Positions 10,283 to 20,540 of a DNA stretch of 64,000 bases are shown here, one piece after another. This stretch comes from Phyllobacterium sp. T1293 (GTDB lineage: Bacteria; Pseudomonadota; Alphaproteobacteria; Rhizobiales; Rhizobiaceae), in contig NZ_CP088273.1 of assembly GCF_020731415.2 (NCBI RefSeq), positions 997,001-1,061,000 of the forward strand, in the 5' to 3' direction. Numbering within the stretch: the first letter of the stretch is position 1; the number at the start of each line of letters is the position of its first letter. Both the position numbers and the translations under genes were made by a program. The notes under the pieces were generated by a model. It was not told the DNA's origin, ran no database searches, and saw nothing but the letters and a program-made list of their open reading frames with translations.

Positions 10283-12970
10283 ATGGCGGACAACTATCTT
10301 CAGCGTTCTCACCGGCAGGATGATTCGCGAATCGGTAATGACGATCCTCTGATGGAGCTTTCCCGTATTATGGGAACGCCCGAGGAAGAGGAGAACTCTG
10401 CGACCGGTTCCAGCGAGGATTTTGCTATGGATCTGGAGCGCGAGCTCATGGGTGACTTTGACGAGCACCCACAGGCAGCAGCTGCCCAACCTGCGCAAGC
10501 CGTGCATGATCACCATCCTGCAACTGCGCAGGACCCTTTTGCGAATTTCGATCTGCAGGATGCGGTGGAGCGGGAATTGATGTCGGATGAGGAACCTTCC
10601 CATTCACATCATGTCGCTGAACCTGTCCGTCAGGTAATTTCCGAACCGGTGGCAATCTACGAAGAACCTGATTACGCCGATTACGAGCCGGAAGCAGCCT
10701 ATGTGGACAGTGAAGCAGGTGAGGGCGCCGATGCGCACGAACCTGTCAGTTTCACTCCAGAGCCAACGCCTGCGCCGAGCGTAGAGCCTGCTGCTCTTTA
10801 TGCAGAAGAGCGCCCAGTCGTTGCCGCACCATCGCTCAGCCTTGAGGATGAGCTGGAGACGCTGCTTGCGGGTTCTGCCAAACCTGTGACCCAGCGTTCT
10901 GGCAACGCATCATGGGGTTATGGCTCGCAGGCGCCGGTTGTCGGCCGTACTGAAGCCGCCCCCATCATCAGCCGGGCAACATCCTATACAGCGCCCGTCG
11001 CCCAGCCTGCTCCCGTAGCAGCGCCAGCCTATGTGCCCGAACCAGCCGCTTATCAGGCTCCCATTGCCGATGAGCCGGTTCAGGTGCAGGAATCAGCACC
11101 GGTTCAGGATGATCCGCTTGATGATTTTGATACCGAAGAACTGATGGCTGCTTTTGATAATTTCGAAGTGCCTGTTGATATTGAGGATGAAGCTGTAGCC
11201 GAACCACAGGCGGAAGCCCGGGTTGAGGACGCAGAACTTCCCCATTATCAAAGCCCTGTTCAGTCCTACGCGGCTGTTCATCAGCCGGTTGCTTTTGCGC
11301 CGGAACCTGCGGTTGAGGCTCATCATCTGCCGGAGCCGCAGGATTTGAGCGGTTATGCGGATGAACTGGATCGCGCTGCGTCATCCATCGCGTCGGCGCC
11401 GGATGTTCATACGATGGCTGTCACAGAGAGCCGGGTTGAATATACGGAATCTCTCGATCTGCCTGAAGTGCATTACGAAGACGATGCTCCGCAGCATAAT
11501 GGCATGGGCGAACTGGAAACAGAATTCGCTGAAGTTTTCGGCTCGATCGAGGCGGAAGATCCTCGCGCTGCCTATGCCGCGCCGCAGGAAGAGCCGCAGT
11601 CAACGGCAGCACCCAAGGATGAGTATGCCGATATTTTTGCCGATGTGTTTGGCAATGAGGCAGAAAAGACTGGCCATGCCCCGGCAAATTACGCCATTGC
11701 CGGAGCTGGTGTCGCGGCAGCAGCTGCCGGTGTGGCAGCAGCCAGCGCCCATCAGGCACGTCCGGTTGCCAGCAATTACAGCAATGGCCCCGAAGACGAT
11801 ATGGACTTTGGCTACGATCCAAAGCGTGACGATGTCGGGATGGCCGCAACAAACTATGCTCAACCGGCAAGCCGCAAACGCAGCTTTATGGTTCCGGGTG
11901 CAGTGGCTGCGGCCGTTCTCATCGCCGTTTCCGGTGCCGCCGCCTATAAGTGGATGGGTGGTTCCGGTGGAACCCCCGTTGTGATCATGGCGGACAAAGC
12001 GCCGATCAAGGTTCAGCCTGAAACCACTGCCAACGCGACTGCTCCTGCTCAGGACAAGATTGTCTATGAAAAGGGTGCGACGGCAGACACTTCGCCGCCA
12101 AAGCAGCAGCAACTCGTCACCACGCAGGAAGCGCCTGTTGATCTTGCCGCTGCCGATGAAGACGAAGATGTGGCAATGAACGATACAGCGGGCAACAAAG
12201 CCGAAGAACGGGTTGATCCTGCCGCCGCCAATGTTGCTTCCACTGACCAGCAGGCGCAGCCGAACAACGCAATTGCACCGCGCAAGGTTCAGACCATGGT
12301 CGTGAAACCTGACGGTACGATGGTTGCTGCCATTCCGCAGGCCGCCGATCCAGTCAGCTCGGGTCCGGCTGCTGCACCCGCAGCGCGTCCAGTCGCCGCC
12401 GCTGCTCCGGCTCCTGTTAATGCGATGCCTGACGGCAATGATCAGATCGGCTCGCTCGCTGCCGCCAGCAATCCTGCCACACCCAAGCCCGCGGTTGAGC
12501 CATTGATTGCCAAACCGCAGGCTCCGGCTTCCGGCAAGCTTCCAGCCAAGGCGGTTGAGACGAAGAAGATCACGTCTGAAACCGTTGCGTCTGTCTCGCC
12601 GAGGAATGCCCCTGTCGTTGATCGTCCAGCTGACCAGCCGCTGAATGTTGTCGACCGGGTTGCTCCGCAGAAGGCAACCGCGCAGCCAGTGGCTCAGCCT
12701 CAGCAGGTCGCATCGGCTGTTGCTCCGGGTAGTTACCTGATCCAGGTTGCCTCACAGCCAACAGCTGAAGGCGCACAGAAGACCTACGCATCCCTGGCCC
12801 AGCGCTATCCGGGTGTGATTGCCGGTCGCGGTGTCGATATCAAGCAGGCCGAGATTGCCGGTAAGGGCACATTCTACCGGGTTCGCATTCCTGCCGGAAC
12901 CAAGGACGCAGCGGTTAATCTGTGTACCAAGTTCAAGTCGGCGGGTGGCAGCTGCTTCGTCACGCAGTAA
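10283..12970 (+). CDS. Large SPOR-domain membrane protein
   Basis: 895 residues. Residues 1-530 are acidic, proline/alanine/glutamate-rich and low in complexity, so probably disordered and cytoplasmic. One transmembrane helix follows at about 536-556 (VPGAVAAAVLIAVSGAAAY), a second Ala/Pro/Gln-rich linker, and a C-terminal SPOR domain (about 816-895, starting GSYLIQVASQPT and ending CFVTQ). SPOR domains bind denuded septal glycan, so the protein is expected to be a single-pass inner-membrane protein recruited to the division site. The position just before nagZ and scpAB is a familiar rhizobial arrangement. It has unusually long disordered tracts; it is not FtsN by any sequence I can recognise, though the topology is similar. 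Confidence 0.88.
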   Translation: MADNYLQRSHRQDDSRIGNDDPLMELSRIMGTPEEEENSATGSSEDFAMDLERELMGDFDEHPQAAAAQPAQAVHDHHPATAQDPFANFDLQDAVERELMSDEEPSHSHHVAEPVRQVISEPVAIYEEPDYADYEPEAAYVDSEAGEGADAHEPVSFTPEPTPAPSVEPAALYAEERPVVAAPSLSLEDELETLLAGSAKPVTQRSGNASWGYGSQAPVVGRTEAAPIISRATSYTAPVAQPAPVAAPAYVPEPAAYQAPIADEPVQVQESAPVQDDPLDDFDTEELMAAFDNFEVPVDIEDEAVAEPQAEARVEDAELPHYQSPVQSYAAVHQPVAFAPEPAVEAHHLPEPQDLSGYADELDRAASSIASAPDVHTMAVTESRVEYTESLDLPEVHYEDDAPQHNGMGELETEFAEVFGSIEAEDPRAAYAAPQEEPQSTAAPKDEYADIFADVFGNEAEKTGHAPANYAIAGAGVAAAAAGVAAASAHQARPVASNYSNGPEDDMDFGYDPKRDDVGMAATNYAQPASRKRSFMVPGAVAAAVLIAVSGAAAYKWMGGSGGTPVVIMADKAPIKVQPETTANATAPAQDKIVYEKGATADTSPPKQQQLVTTQEAPVDLAAADEDEDVAMNDTAGNKAEERVDPAAANVASTDQQAQPNNAIAPRKVQTMVVKPDGTMVAAIPQAADPVSSGPAAAPAARPVAAAAPAPVNAMPDGNDQIGSLAAASNPATPKPAVEPLIAKPQAPASGKLPAKAVETKKITSETVASVSPRNAPVVDRPADQPLNVVDRVAPQKATAQPVAQPQQVASAVAPGSYLIQVASQPTAEGAQKTYASLAQRYPGVIAGRGVDIKQAEIAGKGTFYRVRIPAGTKDAAVNLCTKFKSAGGSCFVTQ

Positions 12971-12992
12971 GCTATACTCACCTTAACCGGAC

Positions 12993-13017
12993 AAAGGCGG
13001 CCATTGGCCGCCTTTTC
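12993..13017 (+). terminator. Terminator after SPOR-domain gene
   Basis: Perfect stem AAAGGCGGCC / GGCCGCCTTT with a 3-base loop, followed by TTCCTTTTTT, 22 bases after the stop at 12970. It separates the SPOR gene from nagZ. Confidence 0.85.
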
Positions 13018-13048
13018 CTTTTTTGCATCAACGCAGTAGACTTCTGAT

Positions 13049-14068
13049 ATGAGCGAATCAAAAGCATGGATTGCCGGTACATCCGGTCTGAAACTGACCC
13101 CTGACGAAATCGCGTTCTTTCGCGACGAGCGCCCGTGGGGTTTTATATTGTTTGCCCGCAATGTCAGCGAAGCGGCGCAGGTTGAGGATTTAACCGCCCA
13201 TCTGCGCGATCTGGTGCGGCGCGACGAAGCTCCCGTGCTGATCGATCAGGAAGGTGGACGCGTGCAGCGCCTGCGCCCACCATTGGCGCCGAATTATCCT
13301 GCAGGTTCCGCATTGGGTGCCCTGTTCAAACAGGATGAGGAAGCCGGGCTGCGGGCCGCATGGCTTTTGTCGCGGCTCCATGCGTTCGATCTGTTGAAGC
13401 TTGGTGTCAATGTGGATTGCCTCCCGGTTCTTGATGTTCCCGTTGAAGGCGCCAATGACGTGATCGGCACCCGTGCCTATGGCAAGCATCCTGAGATCGT
13501 CACGGCGATGGGCAGGGCGGCGGCTGAAGGGCTGGTGGCTGGCGGCATGCTGCCTGTGATGAAGCATATTCCGGGGCATGGACGTGCTTTTGCCGATACG
13601 CATCATGAGTTGCCAACGGTAACAACGCCGCTTGAAGAGCTTGCGGAACATGATTTTGCGCCGTTCCGCGCTTTGGCGCATTTGCCAATGGCAATGAGCG
13701 CTCATGTGATCTTCTCGGCCGTTGATCCGAAGAGCCCGGCGACGACTTCAGGCAAGGTGGTGGAAGAAATCATCCGGGGCCATATAGGCTTTGACGGGCT
13801 GCTGATGAGCGATGACGTGTCGATGAATGCACTTTCTGGGGATTATTTCGATCGGACCAAAGCAATCTTTGCGGCGGGCCTTGATATCGTGCTTCATTGC
13901 CACGGTATTATGGAACAAATGACGGCGGTTGCCTCCTGTACGCCTGAACTAGATGGTAAAGCGCTGGAGCGGGCGCAGCGGGCACTCAAATATGCAAAGA
14001 AACCGGATGCCTCAGACGAGGCTGAAATCCGGGAAGAATTCCAGCGTTTCTTCGAAGCGGTGGCATAG
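13049..14068 (+). CDS. nagZ: Beta-N-acetylhexosaminidase NagZ
   Basis: Glycoside hydrolase family 3 enzyme of peptidoglycan recycling; removes GlcNAc from GlcNAc-anhydroMurNAc peptides in the cytoplasm. 339 residues, single TIM-barrel domain. Diagnostic: VLIDQEGGRVQRLR, the NagZ substrate loop KHIPGHGRAFADTHHE (about 171-186, holding the His-Asp catalytic dyad), and the nucleophile Asp in LLMSDDVSMNAL (about 250). No signal peptide, as expected for a cytosolic enzyme. Next gene scpA begins 14 bases after the stop. NagZ supplies muropeptides that can induce ampC where an AmpR system exists; none is visible here. Confidence 0.94.
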   Translation: MSESKAWIAGTSGLKLTPDEIAFFRDERPWGFILFARNVSEAAQVEDLTAHLRDLVRRDEAPVLIDQEGGRVQRLRPPLAPNYPAGSALGALFKQDEEAGLRAAWLLSRLHAFDLLKLGVNVDCLPVLDVPVEGANDVIGTRAYGKHPEIVTAMGRAAAEGLVAGGMLPVMKHIPGHGRAFADTHHELPTVTTPLEELAEHDFAPFRALAHLPMAMSAHVIFSAVDPKSPATTSGKVVEEIIRGHIGFDGLLMSDDVSMNALSGDYFDRTKAIFAAGLDIVLHCHGIMEQMTAVASCTPELDGKALERAQRALKYAKKPDASDEAEIREEFQRFFEAVA

Positions 14069-14081
14069 AAGCGAGAGAGAT

Positions 14082-14957
14082 TTGACGGCGACGGAACAGA
14101 AAACCAATGGCACGACCGCAGCACCCATGGAGGCGCTGTGGGAAAGCACATCGGATCGCGGCCTGAGCGAGCCGTCGCTGCTGATCGATATCAAGGGTTT
14201 TGAAGGTCCGCTCGATCTGCTCCTGCATCTGGCGCGCAACCAGCGGGTCGATCTCGCGCGTATCTCCGTTCTGGCTCTTGTTGAGCAATATCTGATCTTT
14301 ATCCGTCAGGCACAGGCTCTGCGGCTTGAACTGGCCGCCGATTATCTGGTTATGGCCGCATGGCTGACCTATCTCAAATCAAAATTGCTGATCCCGAAAG
14401 CCCCTGGCGATGAGGGCGAGAGTGGCGAGGAACTGGCCGCAACGTTGCAATTCCGGCTGAAGCGGCTGGAAGCCATGCGCGATGCGGCGACGAAACTCGT
14501 CAACCGCAACCGCCTTGGCCGCGATATTTTTGCGCGCGGCATGCCTGAGGCTGTCATCGTTGATCAGACCAATATTTATTCGGCAACGCTTTACGAACTT
14601 CTGACCGCCTATGCCTCGCAGCGGCAGAAGCAGGCCATTTCCCATGTGCAGATTGCGCGCCGCAGTGTCTGGTCTCTGAAAGACGCGCGGACGATCCTGA
14701 TGCGCCTCATCGGTGAGATGAAAGACTGGACGGCGTTGGACCAGTATCTGCTCGAATTCATTGCTTCACCGAGTGAGCGCGCGACAGTGCTTGCCAGTTC
14801 CTTTGCCGCCAGCCTTGAGATGGTGCGGGAAGGGCATATGGAAATTCAGCAGACCGGTGCGTTCAAGCCGATTTTCCTGCGCGACAGGGCGCCGCGGCCA
14901 GCGGAAAAGACAGGGCAGCCTCCGCTCACAACGATGAGGGATGTGGCCAATGGCTGA
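14082..14957 (+). CDS. scpA: Segregation and condensation protein A
   Basis: Kleisin subunit of the SMC-ScpAB complex that compacts and segregates chromosomes. 291 residues. The N-terminal kleisin motif IKGFEGPLDLLLHLAR (SMC-neck binding), the central helices, and a C-terminal winged-helix-like region with VTLLEF-type sequence (LDQYLLEFIASPSERA). I prefer TTG 14082, with GAGAGAG 6-10 bases upstream and no overlap with nagZ; ATG 14127 (giving 276 residues) lacks a ribosome binding site but remains possible. Its 3' end overlaps scpB by 8 bases. Confidence 0.92.
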   Translation: MTATEQKTNGTTAAPMEALWESTSDRGLSEPSLLIDIKGFEGPLDLLLHLARNQRVDLARISVLALVEQYLIFIRQAQALRLELAADYLVMAAWLTYLKSKLLIPKAPGDEGESGEELAATLQFRLKRLEAMRDAATKLVNRNRLGRDIFARGMPEAVIVDQTNIYSATLYELLTAYASQRQKQAISHVQIARRSVWSLKDARTILMRLIGEMKDWTALDQYLLEFIASPSERATVLASSFAASLEMVREGHMEIQQTGAFKPIFLRDRAPRPAEKTGQPPLTTMRDVANG

Positions 14958-15681
14958 CAATGGTCCTTTGCTTATGCAAGCCGACAATGATGAAAGCGAT
15001 CTGCGAGAGGCGGAATGGACATCGGCTATTCCAGTCTCCGAAGCCTTGCGGATGGCGGAAGCCATTCTGTTTGCTTCTGCCGAGCCGGTGACGGTGAGGG
15101 CGCTGGAAGAGCGCCTGCCATCAGGGGTTGACGTTCCGGCGCTGCTCGGTGAGTTGCAATCTGTTTATTCCAAGCGCGGCATTAATCTTCTGCAGGTTGG
15201 TGGTGCTTGGGCATTTCGAACCGCCGCTGACCTTGCCTTCCTGATGAACCGCGAGGCGGTGCAGCAAAAGAAGCTGTCCCGTGCGGCTCTCGAAGTTCTG
15301 GCAGTCATCGCCTACCACCAGCCGGTTACACGAGCCGAGCTTGAAGATATTCGCGGTGTTGAAACATCCAAGGGCACGCTTGATGTGCTGATGGAGACGG
15401 GCTGGATCAAGTTCCGTGGCCGCAGACGCACACCGGGCCGACCGATTACCTATGGCACGACGTCTTCATTCCTTGATCATTTCGGTCTGCAGGAAGTGCG
15501 CGATCTTCCCGGTATCGATGAATTGCGCGGTGCTGGACTTCTTTCAGCGCGCATGCCTGCAAATTTTGCCATTCCGGTTCCGGTCAACGACCCTGATGAG
15601 CTGACCGAGGATGAGGACCCGTTGACGGATATCGATCTGGAAGAGCTTGGACTTTTGACGCCACGCGTCGAGAACGATTGA
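14950..15681 (+). CDS. scpB: Segregation and condensation protein B
   Basis: Dimeric winged-helix partner of ScpA in the SMC complex. 243 residues. Conserved ALRMAEAILFASAEPV, then RAALEVLAVIAYHQPVTRAE and GRPITYGTTSSFLDHFGL, the family signature. The C terminus is an acidic tail. ATG 14950 is chosen because GAGGG is 9 bases upstream; ATG 14941 would sit on top of that site. The 8-base overlap with scpA indicates translational coupling. Confidence 0.94.
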   Translation: MADNGPLLMQADNDESDLREAEWTSAIPVSEALRMAEAILFASAEPVTVRALEERLPSGVDVPALLGELQSVYSKRGINLLQVGGAWAFRTAADLAFLMNREAVQQKKLSRAALEVLAVIAYHQPVTRAELEDIRGVETSKGTLDVLMETGWIKFRGRRRTPGRPITYGTTSSFLDHFGLQEVRDLPGIDELRGAGLLSARMPANFAIPVPVNDPDELTEDEDPLTDIDLEELGLLTPRVEND

Positions 15682-15870
15682 GTTTTTATTTGCCACATTT
15701 ATGCGCGATGGTGGCGCGAACATGCCTGTTTGCAAAATTCGTGACGAAGATTTCACTTCGCACTTGCGCCGAACAAACATGAATGTGAAACAACATTATG
15801 CACTTGTGTTTGAAAAGCACGGGGAAAAGGCATAGATCAGCTCAAACTGTTGAGCGAATGCGAGGGTAAG

Positions 15871-16092
15871 ATGGGTAGTTTTTCAATTTGGCACTGGTTG
15901 ATCGTTCTGGCGATCGTGCTTCTGGTTTTTGGTCGTGGCAAGATTCCTGAATTGATGGGCGACGTTGCCAAGGGCATCAAGAATTTCAAGAGCGGCATGA
16001 GCGACGACGATACGGCTGACAATTCCAAGACGATCGACAATCAGACGAGCCAGCCGGTGAATTCCACCAAGGAAAAGACAACAAAGTCCTGA
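15871..16092 (+). CDS. tatA: Sec-independent translocase TatA
   Basis: Pore-forming subunit of the twin-arginine translocase for folded proteins. 73 residues: a short periplasmic N terminus (MGSFSIWHW), one transmembrane helix ([11 protein letters not shown]), the [20 protein letters not shown] hinge and amphipathic helix with the invariant FG, and a charged tail. Start ATG 15871 with GAGGGTAA upstream; a longer frame from 15850 would bury the helix. First gene of a tatABC operon. Confidence 0.95.
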   Translation: MGSFSIWHWLIVLAIVLLVFGRGKIPELMGDVAKGIKNFKSGMSDDDTADNSKTIDNQTSQPVNSTKEKTTKS

Positions 16093-16156
16093 GTGGCACA
16101 TAATAGCGTTGTCCTGCGCGCGGCCTCGTTGCCGCGTCGTGGCTGGAGCATGATGA

Positions 16157-16798
16157 ATGTTTGAAGTTGGTTGGTCGGAAATCCTGGTGATCGTGATCGT
16201 CTTGATCGTAGTGGTCGGGCCCAAGGATTTGCCGAAAATGCTGCGCGCCTTTGGCAAGGCAACGGCCAAGTTTCGCGCCACAGCCGGTGAATTCCGGCGT
16301 CAGTTCGATGAGGCTCTCAAAGAGGCCGAACTCGATGACGTGCGCGATATCATCAATGATGCCAAAAGCCTCGATCCGCGCAATGATATTCGCAAGGTTT
16401 TCGATCCTGTCCGCACGATCGGCGAAGACCTGCGCTCGACACTGAAAGATGCGGGAACGGCAGCCAAGGACAATCTTGCTATTCCGGACCCCTCTGCGCC
16501 GGGTGCTACGCAAGTGCAGCCGCAGGTGATGGAGCCTGTTGCGCCATTGATGACCGCCACAACGCCGAAGAAGCCGGGCCGGACTGCCAAGCCGAAGGCC
16601 GCTGCTGAAAAAGCACCGGCGGCGGCGACGGCAGCCACAAAAGCTGCGCCAGCCAAGGCGGCTCCGGCAAAAGTTGCGACCAAGGCAACGCCTGCTGCCA
16701 AGACAGAAGCAGAAGCGCCTGTGAAGGCGGCTCCGGCAAAAAGAACGACGAAGCCGCGTGCCACTGGCAAAGCTGGCGATACGGGGACAAAATCTTGA
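16157..16798 (+). CDS. tatB: Sec-independent translocase TatB
   Basis: With TatC forms the receptor for twin-arginine signal peptides. 213 residues: transmembrane helix at the N terminus (EILVIVIVLIVVV), the VVGPKDLPKMLRAFGK hinge with the TatB-type Gly-Pro, an amphipathic helix, then a long Ala/Lys/Pro-rich C-terminal tail (about 110-213) that is longer than in enterobacteria but common in rhizobia. Overlaps tatC by 4 bases (TTGA). Confidence 0.94.
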   Translation: MFEVGWSEILVIVIVLIVVVGPKDLPKMLRAFGKATAKFRATAGEFRRQFDEALKEAELDDVRDIINDAKSLDPRNDIRKVFDPVRTIGEDLRSTLKDAGTAAKDNLAIPDPSAPGATQVQPQVMEPVAPLMTATTPKKPGRTAKPKAAAEKAPAAATAATKAAPAKAAPAKVATKATPAAKTEAEAPVKAAPAKRTTKPRATGKAGDTGTKS

Positions 16799-17625
16799 GC
16801 AAGGCCGATGACGAAATTGACAAAAGCTCAGCCCCGCTGATCGAACACCTCATTGAACTGCGCCGCCGCCTGATCTGGGCATTGCTGGCGTTCTTTGTGG
16901 CGTTTCTGGTCTGCTTCCATTTCGGCAAGCAATTGTTCAACCTTCTGGTCATTCCCTATCAGTGGGCTGTTGGTTGGGCTGGTTTTGATCCAGCCAAGGC
17001 ACAGCTGATCTATACGGCGCCACAGGAGTTCTTCTTCACGCAGGTCAAGATCGCCATGTTCGGCGGTATTGTTCTGGCGTTCCCGGTTATTGCTTCGCAG
17101 ATTTACAAATTTGTAGCGCCGGGGCTCTACAAGAACGAACGGATGGCGTTTTTGCCGTTTCTGATTGCGTCGCCGGTTCTTTTCCTCATGGGCGGCGCGC
17201 TGGTCTATTTCTTCTTTACGCCCATGGTCATGTGGTTTTTCCTTGCCATGCAGCAGGCTGGCGGTGCGGGCGAAGTGCAAATTTCGCTGCTGCCGAAGGT
17301 TTCGGAATATCTCAGCCTGATCATGACGCTGATCTTCGCCTTTGGTCTTGTGTTTCAGCTGCCCGTTGTTACCACTTTGCTGGCCCGGGTAGGGCTGGTG
17401 GGTTATGAGGGACTTCGATCAAAGCGCAAATATGCGATTGTCATCGCTTTTATCGTTGCGGCTGTTATCACGCCGCCGGACCCGCTTAGCCAAATCGGTC
17501 TTGCACTCCCGACGATCCTTCTCTACGAGGTTTCCATCTGGATGGCGCGTCTGATCGAGAAAAAGCGTGAAGCTGCTGAAGCTGAAGCACAATCAGGGTC
17601 CAGTGATAGCGATATCTCTTCCTGA
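16795..17625 (+). CDS. tatC: Sec-independent translocase TatC
   Basis: Six-transmembrane core subunit that binds the twin-arginine motif. 276 residues. Conserved ELRRRLIWALLAFF at the N-terminal first helix, APQEFFFTQVKIA, the FKFVAPGLYKNERM-type loop (QIYKFVAPGLYKNE), and AVITPPDPLSQIGLALP before the last helix. Starts at a TTG that overlaps the tatB stop (TTGA), so it is translationally coupled. Confidence 0.95.
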   Translation: MSKADDEIDKSSAPLIEHLIELRRRLIWALLAFFVAFLVCFHFGKQLFNLLVIPYQWAVGWAGFDPAKAQLIYTAPQEFFFTQVKIAMFGGIVLAFPVIASQIYKFVAPGLYKNERMAFLPFLIASPVLFLMGGALVYFFFTPMVMWFFLAMQQAGGAGEVQISLLPKVSEYLSLIMTLIFAFGLVFQLPVVTTLLARVGLVGYEGLRSKRKYAIVIAFIVAAVITPPDPLSQIGLALPTILLYEVSIWMARLIEKKREAAEAEAQSGSSDSDISS

Positions 17626-17694
17626 CGCGGCTATCGGTTTCGCCGGACAATCACGTCCTCATTCCAACGACTATTCCAAGACGGCTTTATTCCC

Positions 17695-18978
17695 ATGCTC
17701 GACATCAAATGGATACGCGAGAATCCGCAAGCGCTTGACGCAGCTCTGGCTAAACGGGGTGTTGAAGCTCAGTCGTCCCGGTTGATCGAGCTGGATGAAA
17801 AGCGCCGGCAGCACATTGCCAAATTGCAGGATGCTCAGGAGCGCCGCAATGCCGCCTCCAAGGAGATCGGCAAGGCGATGGGTGCCAAGGATCAGGCGAC
17901 GGCTGATCGCCTCAAGGCTGAAGTTGCTGATATCAAGGTGTTTCTGCAGTCTGCCGAAGAGGAGGAGCGCCAGCTTGACCGGGCATTGAACGATGCGCTG
18001 GCCGTGCTTCCAAACCTTCCGCTCGATAGTGTTCCGGTTGGCAAGGACGAAAGCGGGAATGTCGAAACACGCCGTGTTGGCCACCTGAAGAACTTTTCCT
18101 TCGAGCCGAAAGAGCATTTCGAGATCGGTGAAAATCTCGGCTACATGGATTTTGAACGGGCAGCCAAGCTTTCCGGCAGCCGTTTTACCGTTCTGAAGAG
18201 CCAGTTGGCGCGATTGGAGCGGGCACTTGGTCAGTTCATGATCGATCTGCACACGACGGAACATGGCTATATGGAGGTCAACCCGCCGCTGCTGGTCAAT
18301 GCTGACGTGCTTTATGGTACCGGACAGTTGCCAAAGTTTGAAGAAGACCTCTTCAAGACAACGGAAGGCCGCTATCTGATCCCCACCGCCGAAGTGCCGC
18401 TGACCAATCTGGTGCGGGAAGAAATTCTCGATATTCGCGATCTGCCGATCCGCATGACAGCGCTGACCGCCTGTTTCCGGTCGGAAGCGGGTTCCGCTGG
18501 TCGTGATACACGTGGCATGTTGCGCCAGCACCAGTTCATGAAGGTTGAGCTTGTATCGGTCACTGACGCTGAAAGCTCCATTGCTGAACATGAGCGGATG
18601 ACGGCTTGCGCCGAGGAAGTGTTGAAACGGCTTGATCTGTCGTTCCGCACCATGACGCTTTGCACCGGTGATATGGGCTTCGGCGCGCAGAAAACTTACG
18701 ATCTGGAAGTATGGCTTCCCGGCCAGAAGGCTTACCGCGAAATCTCCAGCTGCTCGGTCTGCGGTGATTTCCAGGCGCGCCGCATGAATGCGCGTTATCG
18801 GCCCGAGGGCGAGAAGTCGACGCGCTTCGTCCATACGCTGAATGGTTCCGGCACGGCTGTCGGTCGTGCGTTGATTGCTGTTGTCGAAAATTATCAGAAT
18901 GAGGACGGCAGCGTTACGGTTCCTGAAGCACTTGTGCCTTACATGGGTGGACTGAAACGAATCGAAAAAGCTGCATAG
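17695..18978 (+). CDS. serS: Serine--tRNA ligase
   Basis: Class II synthetase charging tRNA-Ser, also the entry for tRNA-Sec if present. 427 residues, standard. N-terminal long antiparallel coiled-coil arm (about 30-105), then the catalytic domain with motif 2 [20 protein letters not shown] and motif 3 in [28 protein letters not shown] is the serine/ATP pocket. Followed after 9 bases by surE. Confidence 0.97.
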   Translation: MLDIKWIRENPQALDAALAKRGVEAQSSRLIELDEKRRQHIAKLQDAQERRNAASKEIGKAMGAKDQATADRLKAEVADIKVFLQSAEEEERQLDRALNDALAVLPNLPLDSVPVGKDESGNVETRRVGHLKNFSFEPKEHFEIGENLGYMDFERAAKLSGSRFTVLKSQLARLERALGQFMIDLHTTEHGYMEVNPPLLVNADVLYGTGQLPKFEEDLFKTTEGRYLIPTAEVPLTNLVREEILDIRDLPIRMTALTACFRSEAGSAGRDTRGMLRQHQFMKVELVSVTDAESSIAEHERMTACAEEVLKRLDLSFRTMTLCTGDMGFGAQKTYDLEVWLPGQKAYREISSCSVCGDFQARRMNARYRPEGEKSTRFVHTLNGSGTAVGRALIAVVENYQNEDGSVTVPEALVPYMGGLKRIEKAA

Positions 18979-18987
18979 GAGAGGGCG

Positions 18988-19746
18988 ATGCGCATTCTGC
19001 TGACCAACGATGATGGTATTCATGCGGAAGGTCTTGCTGTTCTTGAGCGCATTGCCCGCCAGCTTTCCGACGATGTCTGGGTGATTGCGCCGGAAACCGA
19101 CCAGAGCGGTCTTGCGCATTCGCTGACACTTTCAACACCGCTGCGCCTGCGCAAGATTGATGATCGCCACTATGCCGTGCGTGGTACGCCAACGGATTGC
19201 GTGATTATGGGCGTGCGGCACTTGATGCCGGAAGCACCGGATCTGATCCTGTCAGGCGTCAACTCCGGTTCAAACACGGCCGATGATGTGACCTATTCGG
19301 GGACCATCGCTGCGGCTATCGAAGGCACCTTGCTTGGTATCAATTCTATCGCTTTGTCGCAGGAATATAATCTGAATGGCGGCGCGCGTATTCTGCCATG
19401 GGAAATTGTTGAACAGCGGGCTCCGGCCCTGCTTAAAAAACTGCTTGGCGTCGAACTTGCCAAGGGCGTTTTGCTGAATGTGAATTTCCCCAGCTGCAGC
19501 GGTGGTGAACTGGCTGGTGTTCGCGTGACAGCTCAGGGCAAGCTTTCCCACGGTTTAACCATTGAAGAACGGCAGGACGGACGTGGATTGCCCTATTACT
19601 GGCTGCGTTATGGCCGTGGCAAGGATGAGCCTGCGCCTGATAGCGATGTGGCGGCAATCCGTGCGAACTATATTTCCATTACACCGCTTCAACTCGATCT
19701 GACGGCGCACGAAATGCGCCAGACTTTGGAGGAGGCCTTCGCATGA
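18988..19746 (+). CDS. surE: 5'/3'-nucleotidase SurE
   Basis: Metal-dependent nucleoside monophosphate phosphatase. 252 residues. Metal site [12 protein letters not shown] at the N terminus, [18 protein letters not shown] with the conserved Ser/Asn ligands. Ribosome binding site AGGAGAGGG 5 bases before ATG 18988. The stop overlaps the next ATG (ATGA), indicating coupling to pcm, an order shared with gammaproteobacteria. Confidence 0.95.
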   Translation: MRILLTNDDGIHAEGLAVLERIARQLSDDVWVIAPETDQSGLAHSLTLSTPLRLRKIDDRHYAVRGTPTDCVIMGVRHLMPEAPDLILSGVNSGSNTADDVTYSGTIAAAIEGTLLGINSIALSQEYNLNGGARILPWEIVEQRAPALLKKLLGVELAKGVLLNVNFPSCSGGELAGVRVTAQGKLSHGLTIEERQDGRGLPYYWLRYGRGKDEPAPDSDVAAIRANYISITPLQLDLTAHEMRQTLEEAFA

Positions 19747-20396
19747 AGCCTGCGCTTTCTGAACGGGAAGGCTTTGCCGCCTTCGTCCTGCGTATGCGGT
19801 CCTTAGGACTGTCGGACCAGCGGCTTATGGGGGCTTTCGAAGCGACGCCCCGCATGGCTTTTGTTTCCGGCAATCTTGGAACCGTGGCTTATGGCGACCG
19901 GATGCTGCCTATCGAGTGCGGCGAGTTCATGGAAGGGCTGGATTTGCAGGCCCGTTTGATCAAGTCGCTTGATCTGGAGCCAACGCACCGGGTGTTGGAA
20001 ATCGGTACGGGAACAGGTTTTACCGCCGCAATCATGGCCCGGCTTGCCGGACGCGTTCTTTCCATTGAGCGCTATCGCACGCTGATTGAACTTGCGCAGC
20101 AGCGCCATCAGGCATTGAAGATCGAAAACCTGTTCATCAAACATGCGGATGGCAAGCTCGGCCTGACGCATGATGGCCCGTTTGACCGCATTATTGTCTG
20201 GGCCGCCTTTGAAAGCATGCCCCGCCAGTTCGTCGATCTTCTCTCATCCAATGGTGTGATGATTGCACCGATTGGGCCGGTTGATGGCAAGCAGGTGGTG
20301 TCGCGCCTGTCCAAAATCGGAAGCCGTTTCGAACGTGAGGATATGATGCCTGCACGCTTCCTGCCGCTGCTGGATGGTGTTGCCACAGCGCTCTGA
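19743..20396 (+). CDS. pcm: Protein-L-isoaspartate O-methyltransferase
   Basis: Methylates isoaspartyl residues in aged proteins as the first step of repair. 217 residues, typical. SAM-binding motif [20 protein letters not shown], the second motif RVLSIERY, and [12 protein letters not shown]. The N-terminal part has [15 protein letters not shown], corresponding to the acceptor-binding YEDRPLPIG-type region of the family. Translationally coupled to surE. Confidence 0.9.
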   Translation: MKPALSEREGFAAFVLRMRSLGLSDQRLMGAFEATPRMAFVSGNLGTVAYGDRMLPIECGEFMEGLDLQARLIKSLDLEPTHRVLEIGTGTGFTAAIMARLAGRVLSIERYRTLIELAQQRHQALKIENLFIKHADGKLGLTHDGPFDRIIVWAAFESMPRQFVDLLSSNGVMIAPIGPVDGKQVVSRLSKIGSRFEREDMMPARFLPLLDGVATAL

Positions 20397-20540
20397 CAGA
20401 CTCGTTTGCCGCAGGATTGGCGCAACCGTTTATGGACTTGGTGAATCTTTTACAAATTTTTTAAGCGTTTTAACTGTCGAGTAACATTAACGCGGTTTAA
20501 TGGTCCAATATTCTTGTATTGAGTACGGGCGGGATAAGCG

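Noticed and set aside
17671..19119. 482-codon minus-strand frame opposite serS
   Set aside because: Shadow of serS; serS itself is full-length with class II motifs.
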